Shown here one piece after another: positions 43,341-50,306 of a DNA stretch of 64,000 nucleotides. The stretch's first letter is position 1. Every line of letters begins with the position of its first letter. The stretch comes from CAKVLG01 sp045637805. GTDB taxonomy: Bacteria > Bacillota > Clostridia > Christensenellales > UBA1242. The DNA is taken from contig JAZUAE010000028.1 of assembly GCA_045637805.1 (NCBI GenBank), positions 1-64,000 of the forward strand, written 5' to 3'. Both the position numbers and the translations under genes were made by a program. Under the pieces are notes generated by a model, which had not been told where the DNA came from, did no database searches, and was given only the letters and a program-made list of their open reading frames with translations.

Positions 43341-43625
43341 TTAACTGTAAAAAAGGTCAGGATTGCAATGCTTTGAAGGATAACATGGATTACAACTTGG
43401 GCTACAACTTGGAACACATAGCGGGTCGCAATTTGGGTTACAGTTTGGTTCACAATTTGGATTACATTCTGGGTTGCAATTAGGATCACAATGTGGGTAA
43501 CAACCAGGATTACATTGTGGATCACAAGCCGGTTCACATTCAGGATTACATTCTGAAAATAATTCAATGTTTATAAAATTTTTCTTTATGATTAAGTCTT
43601 TTTTTCTATTTAATTTTATAGTCAT
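43341..43625 (-). CDS. Putative RiPP precursor: tandem C-x-P-x repeat peptide
   Basis: 94 aa. A basic and hydrophobic leader (residues 1-25, rich in Lys and Ile) precedes a core in which cysteines fall at residues 26, 30, 34 and so on to 78, every fourth position without a gap, with Pro two residues after each. Cys81 and Cys87 follow, then an LFYS tail: 16 cysteines in all. Variable positions favour Asn, Asp, Glu and Ser. RBS AAGGGGGA precedes the ATG. It lies 21 bases downstream of a radical SAM/SPASM gene, which fits a ribosomally made peptide modified at Cys (thioether or similar). Alternatively it is a metal-binding repeat protein. Confidence 0.8.
   Translation of the reverse strand: MTIKLNRKKDLIIKKNFINIELFSECNPECEPACDPQCNPGCYPHCDPNCNPECNPNCEPNCNPNCDPLCVPSCSPSCNPCYPSKHCNPDLFYS
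43400..43560 (-). repeat. 12-bp imperfect tandem repeat coding the C-x-P-x units
   Basis: About 13-14 units of 12 bp, each holding TGT/TGC, a variable codon, CCA/CCT/CCG/CCC and a variable codon. The amino acid period is exact while the nucleotides vary, so selection on the peptide pattern is likely rather than recent DNA slippage. Confidence 0.85.
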
Positions 43626-43646
43626 AAATCCCCCTTATCTTAAATA

Positions 43647-44846
43647 TTATTTTATTTTACATGTAAATGGTTTATCGTAAATTTGTTTTTTTGATTCAGC
43701 ATATATAGCCCTACATTCATCACACAAATATCTAAATTCACATGTTTTGCAGTGTTTAATTTTATCTTTTGTTAAAAATCTGTAAGAATTTTTTGAAGTT
43801 AATGTTTTTATTATATTTTTGATATTACCAACTTTTATTTTAGACATTACACACGGATATATATCACCATTACTCTTTATACATATTTTATTTCCCCAAC
43901 ATGAGTTAAATTCTTTATTGTAAAAATAATTTGAAAAATTGTGTTTTGAAAATTTAGTTGGATTAATGGAATATTTTTGATCAAATAAGTGTTTATTTAT
44001 AATTTTATCATTTAAAGCACGTCCTATAGGTCGTACAATATCATACTTTTTAATTTCATTAAGATTAAACTTTTTATTCAACCATTCACGTAAGAAGTCT
44101 TTTTCTTTCTCATTTTGTTTCATTATAATAATACCAATTCGAAAAGGTATTTTATTTTTTTTCAAAATTTCTAAATTTTTAATTATTAATTTTTGACTTC
44201 CTTTTATTTGCGTAATTGAATCATGTATTGTAGCATCCTTTGAATAAAAACTAGTTGCAATGCTTACATTATATTTGGTAAAAATATCAATAAATGAATT
44301 GTTGAGTAATGAAAGATTTGTATATATTTCTATTAGCTTTATTGGATATTTTTTTATAATCTTTAATAACTCTTCAATAAAGAATTCTCCTTTCAAAAGA
44401 GGTTCTCCACCAGTTATCTGTACACATGTAATTGAAAAATGTTGACAAAGAAGTTGTAAAAGTTTATCATAATCATCTAATGTCATAGATTCGTCAGTTT
44501 TTTCTTGTGAAGCATTTTCGTAACAATGTATACATCTGTAATTGCACTTATTGGTTACATTTAACCAGACCATATTTAATATATTCTTTTTAAAAGTGGT
44601 AGCTGGTTGATTTTCAAAGTGAGAGTTTATTTGTCCTATTCCTAATGAAGATAACTGGGATAATTTATTTAATAGAAATTCAGTATCATTTGTTATATTT
44701 TCTATTTGTTCCCCAGTTTTACATCGCTGTAAAATGTAATAAAATTTTTTATCTATTGAATAAAATAAACAAGATTTAGTATCAATTATGAGATAATTAT
44801 TCTTACCTTTTACTATATCTATATGTGGATTCAAACAAAAGTACAT
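43647..44846 (-). CDS. Radical SAM/SPASM peptide maturase
   Basis: 399 aa. The N-terminal region (1-90) resembles a RiPP-recognition/PqqD-like segment. The radical SAM cluster motif is CNYRCIHC with Cys101, Cys105 and Cys108, and ITGGEPLL follows. The C-terminal SPASM region has cysteines in CWGNKIC, DIYPCVMS, HCKTCEFRYLCDEC and TCKIK, enough for two auxiliary 4Fe-4S clusters, as in sactipeptide and ranthipeptide maturases. The start is 3 bases after the ATPase stop. It probably cross-links the adjacent Cys-rich peptide. Confidence 0.9.
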   Translation of the reverse strand: MYFCLNPHIDIVKGKNNYLIIDTKSCLFYSIDKKFYYILQRCKTGEQIENITNDTEFLLNKLSQLSSLGIGQINSHFENQPATTFKKNILNMVWLNVTNKCNYRCIHCYENASQEKTDESMTLDDYDKLLQLLCQHFSITCVQITGGEPLLKGEFFIEELLKIIKKYPIKLIEIYTNLSLLNNSFIDIFTKYNVSIATSFYSKDATIHDSITQIKGSQKLIIKNLEILKKNKIPFRIGIIIMKQNEKEKDFLREWLNKKFNLNEIKKYDIVRPIGRALNDKIINKHLFDQKYSINPTKFSKHNFSNYFYNKEFNSCWGNKICIKSNGDIYPCVMSKIKVGNIKNIIKTLTSKNSYRFLTKDKIKHCKTCEFRYLCDECRAIYAESKKQIYDKPFTCKIK

Positions 44847-44849
44847 AAA

Positions 44850-45578
44850 TTACTCATCTTCCTTTGTGATAAAATTTATATATCTTTCAGGGGCATTTAT
44901 AAAAGATTTATATAATTGAAATTGTTTTGTTTCAGTATAATTCTTTTTTACAAATTTATTATTTTCTATTTCGAATATTTCAGAATTTGGAGTTGTAATT
45001 AATATTGGTGAATGCGTTGCAATGATAAATTGTGCATTATAATTAGTAGTTAATTCATTTAATATTGCGATTAATGTAAATTGTCTTTCAGCAGAAAGAG
45101 CAGCTTCTGGTTCGTCTAGTATAAAAATGCCATCCTTAAATTTATTTGCAAAAATAGATAAAAACGATTCACCATGAGATTGGTGGTTTAATTTTTTACC
45201 ACCATAAGCAAATTTTAATGAATTATCCTCATCTATTAATTTATCAATATATTCAGAAAAATTAAAAAAACTTTCTGCTCTAAAAAAGAATCCTTTTTTT
45301 GTTTTTATACTCCATGTCAATTTTATAATATCTTCAATATTCTTTTCTACATTATTATTATAAAAATGATTAGAATTCCCCCCATATGGATTAAATCCAA
45401 TTACATTTGCCAAGCCTTCTAATAATGTACTTTTCCCCGTACCATTTTCTCCAACAATAAAAGTTATAGGTTTTTCCAAACGAATTGTGGCATTAGATTT
45501 GTATAATGGTAAATTGTAAGGAAAAATATTTTTATAGTTATTTATAATGTCAATTTGTCTAATATAATTCTTATTCAT
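44850..45578 (-). CDS. AAA/ABC-type ATPase of the RiPP cassette
   Basis: 242 aa soluble ATPase. Walker A GENGTGKST (residues 43-51), an ABC-signature-like NHQSHGESF, Walker B GIFILDEPEAALS, and an H-loop-like ATHSPIL. This places it with the small SMC/ABC-like predicted ATPases (COG3910 type) rather than with membrane exporters, as no membrane segment is present. First gene of the cassette, with a near-consensus promoter 6 bases before the ATG. The role may be peptide handling, regulation or immunity. The link to the peptide is positional. Confidence 0.85.
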   Translation of the reverse strand: MNKNYIRQIDIINNYKNIFPYNLPLYKSNATIRLEKPITFIVGENGTGKSTLLEGLANVIGFNPYGGNSNHFYNNNVEKNIEDIIKLTWSIKTKKGFFFRAESFFNFSEYIDKLIDEDNSLKFAYGGKKLNHQSHGESFLSIFANKFKDGIFILDEPEAALSAERQFTLIAILNELTTNYNAQFIIATHSPILITTPNSEIFEIENNKFVKKNYTETKQFQLYKSFINAPERYINFITKEDE

Positions 45579-45584
45579 AATTTT

Positions 45585-45613
45585 ATTATATATTAAGATT
45601 CAATTAGTGTCAA
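45585..45613 (-). promoter_or_regulatory. Consensus sigma-A promoter of the RiPP cassette
   Basis: Minus strand TTGACA (45608-45613), exact 17-base spacer, TATAAT (45585-45590), then six bases to the ATG. Both boxes are perfect. No RBS, so the message should be leaderless. Confidence 0.88.
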
Positions 45614-45630
45614 TAAATATTTATAACATA

Positions 45631-45654
45631 AAAAAACCAAGGCGTGTGCCTTGG
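45631..45654 (-). terminator. Terminator of pnp
   Basis: CCAAGGC (45637-45643) / GCCTTGG (45648-45654), loop GTGT, with six Ts on the minus strand. Confidence 0.9.
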
Positions 45655-45664
45655 CTTTTATTAA

Positions 45665-47749
45665 TTATAATTTTTTTATGAGTTTAAGATCAACTCTACC
45701 TTTCTCATCTTTCTTTATAACTTCAACTTCTACTCTATCACCGATCGCTACTACGTCTTCAACGCGTTCAACTCTCTTATTTGATAGTTTAGAAATATGA
45801 ATCATTCCATCACAATTTGCAGCAATCTCTACAAATGCACCAAATTGCATGAGTCTAACAACTGTACCTGTATATCTTTCACCGATTTCAGGCTCGAAAA
45901 CTATTGAAAGTATGATTTCTTTTGCTTTATTACAAGCTTCAATATCTTGTGCAGCAATCATAACTTTTCCTTCATCGCTAATATCGATTTTCACACCGGT
46001 TTCTTCGATGATTTTGTTAATAGTTTTTCCACCTGATCCGATTACTTCACCGATTTTGCTAGCATCAATATCAAAAGATATAATCTTTGGAGCATACTTA
46101 GAAAGATTTTGTCTTGATGCTGGGATTGTTGCAAGCATCTTATCCATAATCTCTAAGCGACCCTTTCTTGCTTGTTCAAGAGCTGTAGTTAAAATCTTTT
46201 CATCGATACCTTTAATCTTGATATCCATTTGAATTGCTGTGATACCTTTGCTTGTTCCTGCAACCTTGAAGTCCATATCGCCGAGGAAGTCTTCAATACC
46301 TTGAATATCTGTAAGAACTGCAACCTTGCCACTTTCTTCATCTTTAATAAGACCCATTGCAACACCTGCAACTGGTGCTTTAATAGGAACACCAGCGTCC
46401 ATAAGTGAAAGTGTTGAAGCACAAACTGATGCCATTGATGATGATCCATTACTTGCCATAACTTCACTAACGAGCCTCAAGCAGTATGGGAATTCATCTT
46501 CACTTGGGATAACTGGTTCAAGTGAACGCTCAGCAAGTGCACCATGACCTATTTCACGACGGCCTGGAGATTTTAAGCCTTTAGCTTCACCAGTAGCATA
46601 TCCTGGCATGTTGTAGTGGTGAATGTAACGTTTTGTATCTTCTTCGTCTAAACCTTCTAGTTTTTGCACTTCAGAAATTGTACCAAGTGTAAGTGCGTTA
46701 ATAACTTGTGTTTGACCACGAGTAAAACAGCTTGATCCGTGAACGCGTGGAAGAATACCAGCTTCGCACCAGATAGGACGAATTTCAGTTGTCTTTCTTC
46801 CGTCTGGGCGGATACCTTTATTAATAATTGTTCCACGAACTATCTCTTTCTTCATCTTATAGATAGTATCTGAAATTTCATTGCTTCTTTCTTCATATTT
46901 TTCAGCAAAGTGTGCTTGAACTTCAGCTTCTACTTCATCAACAGCTTCTTGACGAACAACTCTGTTTTTTGTAACTTTTAAAGCTTCGTTTAAAGCTTTT
47001 GTTGCATAATCTCTTACGTCTTTTTCAACATCTTCGCCGATGTGGTAAAGCTCAATTTCTTTCTTTGGTTTACCAACTTCATCTCTAATCTTCTCAATGA
47101 ATGCTACAATCTTCTTGATTTCTTCATGTGCAAACATGATAGCACCAAGCATTTCTTTTTCAGTTAATTCATCAGCGCCAGCCTCAACCATCATGATAGC
47201 ATCTTTTGTACCAGACACTGTCAGGTGAAGTCTGCTTTTATTTGATTCTTCAACTGTTGGGTTTAAAATATATTTGTCATCAATCATACCGATTGCAACT
47301 GATCCTGTTGGGCCAGCGAATGGTATGTCTGAAATTGAAAGTGCAACAGATGAACCGATCATTGCTAAAATTTCTGGTGCATAGTCTGGATCAACTGAAA
47401 GAGCTGTTGCAACAACTGTTACATCGTTATAAAAACCTTTTGGGAATAATGGTCTGATAGGTCTATCAATAAGTCTTGAAGTAAGGATAGCTTTATCACT
47501 AGCTCTTCCCTCTCTCTTTTTAAAACCACCAGGTATTTTACCAACAGAATACATCTTCTCTTCAAAATCAACTTGAAGTGGGAAGAAGTCCATTCCAGGT
47601 CTTGGGCTATCGCTCATACAAACGTTAACCATAACCATTGTTTCGCCACTTCTAACAATACAAGAACCGTTAGAAAACTCTGCATATTTTCCAAGCTCAA
47701 CGCTAATTGTTTTGTTACCTAATTTTAATTTAAATTCTTTTCCTTCCAT
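45665..47749 (-). CDS. pnp: Polyribonucleotide nucleotidyltransferase
   Basis: 694 aa, full length. A 3'-5' phosphorolytic exoribonuclease. Two RNase PH cores are present (the second with RGQTQVINALTLGT and SDEFPYCLRLVSEVMASNGSSS-type sequence), then a KH domain (IGEVIGSGGKTINKIIEETG, about 560) and an S1 domain (GAFVEIAANCDGMIHISKLS). RBS GGAGAAAAG. It follows rpsO with a terminator between them. Confidence 0.97.
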   Translation of the reverse strand: MEGKEFKLKLGNKTISVELGKYAEFSNGSCIVRSGETMVMVNVCMSDSPRPGMDFFPLQVDFEEKMYSVGKIPGGFKKREGRASDKAILTSRLIDRPIRPLFPKGFYNDVTVVATALSVDPDYAPEILAMIGSSVALSISDIPFAGPTGSVAIGMIDDKYILNPTVEESNKSRLHLTVSGTKDAIMMVEAGADELTEKEMLGAIMFAHEEIKKIVAFIEKIRDEVGKPKKEIELYHIGEDVEKDVRDYATKALNEALKVTKNRVVRQEAVDEVEAEVQAHFAEKYEERSNEISDTIYKMKKEIVRGTIINKGIRPDGRKTTEIRPIWCEAGILPRVHGSSCFTRGQTQVINALTLGTISEVQKLEGLDEEDTKRYIHHYNMPGYATGEAKGLKSPGRREIGHGALAERSLEPVIPSEDEFPYCLRLVSEVMASNGSSSMASVCASTLSLMDAGVPIKAPVAGVAMGLIKDEESGKVAVLTDIQGIEDFLGDMDFKVAGTSKGITAIQMDIKIKGIDEKILTTALEQARKGRLEIMDKMLATIPASRQNLSKYAPKIISFDIDASKIGEVIGSGGKTINKIIEETGVKIDISDEGKVMIAAQDIEACNKAKEIILSIVFEPEIGERYTGTVVRLMQFGAFVEIAANCDGMIHISKLSNKRVERVEDVVAIGDRVEVEVIKKDEKGRVDLKLIKKL

Positions 47750-47769
47750 TCTTTTCTCCTCTTTTTCAA

Positions 47770-47796
47770 AAAAATAGGGACGAAAAAAATCGCCCC
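47770..47796 (-). terminator. Terminator between rpsO and pnp
   Basis: GGGACGA (47777-47783) / TCGCCCC (47790-47796), with one wobble pair and an AT-only loop, and a T-rich tail on the minus strand. It may limit read-through from rpsO into pnp. Confidence 0.75.
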
Positions 47797-47808
47797 AACT
47801 TTTTTATT

Positions 47809-48072
47809 CTACTTTCTAATGTTTAACTTAACAATAAGTTCACGATACTTTTCAAGATCAGTGTCTTTTAAGTATTGAAGTAAACCTTTTCTTCTACCAA
47901 CAAGTTGAAGAAGTCCACGACGTGAGTGGTTATCTTGTTTGTTAGATTTTAAATGCTCTGTTAAGTGATTGATACGCTCTGTAAGTAAAGCAATTTGAAC
48001 TTCAGGTGAACCTGTGTCGCCTTCTTTTCTAGCGTATGCATTAATAATGTTTTGCTTTTTAGCTTTATCCAT
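47809..48072 (-). CDS. rpsO: 30S ribosomal protein S15
   Basis: 87 aa, normal length. Binds 16S rRNA early in small-subunit assembly. Family features include GDTGSPEVQIALLTERINHLTEHLK and the conserved HSRRGLLQLVGRRKGLLQYL. RBS AGGAGG. Its structured leader may carry S15 autoregulation. Confidence 0.98.
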   Translation of the reverse strand: MDKAKKQNIINAYARKEGDTGSPEVQIALLTERINHLTEHLKSNKQDNHSRRGLLQLVGRRKGLLQYLKDTDLEKYRELIVKLNIRK

Positions 48073-48084
48073 TACTCTTTCCTC

Positions 48085-48157
48085 CTACACATTTATTCGC
48101 CGTAAACAAAGCTGTCGGTCGGAAAAATCCTGACACCGTGCCTACGGTACGCCATAT
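48085..48157 (-). promoter_or_regulatory. Structured rpsO leader, possible S15 autoregulatory element
   Basis: Between promoter and RBS the minus strand holds hairpin ACCGT/ACGGT with loop AGGC, followed by GTCAGGA/TCCGAC around a T-rich loop. S15 is known to repress its own mRNA through unrelated leader structures in different bacteria. The assignment here is by position and structure only. Confidence 0.4.
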
Positions 48158-48186
48158 ATATTAACACACAATTTTGAATTTGTAAA
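48158..48186 (-). promoter_or_regulatory. rpsO: rpsO promoter
   Basis: Minus strand TTTACA (48181-48186), 17 bases, TAATAT (48158-48163). Confidence 0.65.
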
Positions 48187-48199
48187 CCATTTTTAAAAA

Positions 48200-50299
48200 T
48201 TAGTTTAGATTATTTCTTGTTACGTAATCTATGTATGGCTCAGCTTGAATGTTTGTGATTAAATCTTCAAGGTCTTCCCTTTTTCTAATCTTAAGTTTGA
48301 GCGTTACTTCAAACTTGGTCGCACTGAGCTTTCTTGAAACAATTTCTTCAAGATCAATGTTTTCGTTTGAATACATTATATTTAAAAGTTTTGCAGTTAA
48401 ACCATTCTCATCACGACCACCAAGTTTTATACTTACAAAAAAGTCTTTAGTGCTTGACTCATTCCAAATTGCTTGCTTTTTACGATCGTTTTCCACAAAT
48501 TTCATATTTGGACAGTCACTTCTATGGATTGTGTAACCATTTTGTGAGTATACTCCTACTATATCGTCACCAAGTATCGGTGTACAACATCTAGCAAACT
48601 TGACATCGTAAACTTTTATTCCTTCTATATCTACAACGTAGTCACCTTTGTTTTTTTCATAAAGTATTTCTTCATGACGCTCTGTTATATATTTCTTAAG
48701 TATTTGGTTTGGAGTAAGTGAACCGTAACCTACGCATGCAAACATATCGTCAATGTTTTCAAAGTTATATTTCATTTGTAAATCTTCAAAACATTTATTT
48801 TGTATATTATGTAAATCAAGCCCTTCTTTTTCCGCTTCATCTGACAGTATTTTTTGTCCCTTAAAAATGTTTTCAGGTGTCATGTTCTTACGGAAAAAAG
48901 AACGTATACTGCGTCTAGCTGCTGTTGAAACAGCAATAGACAGCCAGTCTCTACTTGGTCCTTTTGCATCATCAGATACTAAAATTTCAACAACGTCACC
49001 AGTTTCTAGCTTTTTATTTAATGGTGCAGTTTTGTCATTTACCTTAGCGCCTATACACATATTACCAAGGTCTGAGTGTATTGCATAAGCCATGTCGATA
49101 GGTGTTGAGTTTTCTGGCAAGTTTATAGGTTTATATTTTGGAGTAAATACCCAAATTTCACCCGTAGAGAAGTCCATTTTAAGAGCTTTGACAAAATTAC
49201 CACTATCCTTTATTTCACGTTCTTCATTAATGATTGACTTGAGCCAGTTGAATTGATCCTCTAATATATCAGCCTTATCATTTCCAGATTTATATCTCCA
49301 GTGTGATGCAATACCATATTCACAAGCGATGTGCATATCATAAGTTCTGATCTGAACTTCAAACGGCGTGCCATCGTCGGTAATCAGTGTCGTATGGATT
49401 GATTGATATCCATTAAGTTTTGGTGCTGCAATATAGTCTTTTATTCGGCCTGGAACAGGTCTGTATTGACTGTGAATTGCACCAAGAATGGTATAACACT
49501 CTGAAATTGTTGGAACAATTACTCTGAATGCTATAATATCGTAAATTTTTGCTGTACCATGGCTGCGGAGTTTTTTATAAATACTATAGAAATGTTTAAA
49601 TCTGCCTGTTATTTCACCAGATATACGTTCGCTTGTAAGTATGCCCTTTAAACGTTTTTTGATATCTTCCATTTTGCTTGTTGTCTTTTGATATTTTCTA
49701 TCGAGTTCATTTTTAAGCTTGTTATATTCAACAGGGTTTAGATATTTAAAGCATAAATCTTCAATCTCAGCCTTCATTGTGTTTAACCCAAGACGTTCAG
49801 CTAATGGCACAAATAAATCCATGGTTTCAGATGCAAACTTTATTTGTCTATTATGAGGGAGATAATTAAGAGTTCGCATATTATGTATGCGGTCAGCAAG
49901 CTTTATCATTATAACTCGCACGTCTTTACTCATAGATATAAATAAACGGCGTAAATTTTCCATTTCAGTTACGTTTTTAGAGTATTTAATTGAGCTTATT
50001 TTGGTTACGCCACGTACAAGTTCCTCAACGTCTTCACCAAATTTGTCAGATATTTCTTTGAATGTAACGTCTGTATCTTCAACAACGTCATGCAAGAGAG
50101 CTGCAATAATTGAAGCTTCGTCAAGGTTTAGGTCAACCAAGATTTGCGCAGTTTGAAGTGGGTGCACAATATAAGGCTCACCACTTGCCCTTGTTGCACC
50201 ACTATGCGCGTGCTTGGCAAAATTGTAAGCGTCGATTATACGCTCACCTACTTCATATCCATATATATGTTTTACTGCCTTTATAAATTTTTCTTCCAT
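48200..50299 (-). CDS. relA: (p)ppGpp synthetase/hydrolase RelA/SpoT (Rel)
   Basis: 699 aa long-form Rsh protein. Hydrolase HD domain (ALLHDVVEDT, about 67-76, and KLADRIHNMRTL), synthetase domain (RVIVPTISECY, DYIAAPKLNGYQSIHTT), TGS domain (WVFTPKYKPINLPENSTPIDMAYAIH), a zinc-finger-like region (FARCCTPILGDDIVG) and an ACT domain. All parts appear intact, so it should both make and degrade alarmone. It starts 8 bases after recJ. The apt gene that usually lies between them in Firmicutes is absent. Confidence 0.96.
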   Translation of the reverse strand: MEEKFIKAVKHIYGYEVGERIIDAYNFAKHAHSGATRASGEPYIVHPLQTAQILVDLNLDEASIIAALLHDVVEDTDVTFKEISDKFGEDVEELVRGVTKISSIKYSKNVTEMENLRRLFISMSKDVRVIMIKLADRIHNMRTLNYLPHNRQIKFASETMDLFVPLAERLGLNTMKAEIEDLCFKYLNPVEYNKLKNELDRKYQKTTSKMEDIKKRLKGILTSERISGEITGRFKHFYSIYKKLRSHGTAKIYDIIAFRVIVPTISECYTILGAIHSQYRPVPGRIKDYIAAPKLNGYQSIHTTLITDDGTPFEVQIRTYDMHIACEYGIASHWRYKSGNDKADILEDQFNWLKSIINEEREIKDSGNFVKALKMDFSTGEIWVFTPKYKPINLPENSTPIDMAYAIHSDLGNMCIGAKVNDKTAPLNKKLETGDVVEILVSDDAKGPSRDWLSIAVSTAARRSIRSFFRKNMTPENIFKGQKILSDEAEKEGLDLHNIQNKCFEDLQMKYNFENIDDMFACVGYGSLTPNQILKKYITERHEEILYEKNKGDYVVDIEGIKVYDVKFARCCTPILGDDIVGVYSQNGYTIHRSDCPNMKFVENDRKKQAIWNESSTKDFFVSIKLGGRDENGLTAKLLNIMYSNENIDLEEIVSRKLSATKFEVTLKLKIRKREDLEDLITNIQAEPYIDYVTRNNLN

Positions 50300-50306
50300 A
50301 TTTTAC

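Noticed and set aside
43301..43567. Second repeat-bearing ORF overlapping the C-x-P-x peptide in another frame
   Set aside because: It is a frame shadow: a 12-bp repeat gives periodic peptides in every frame. Only the 43341-43625 frame has an RBS and a meaningful Cys/Pro pattern.
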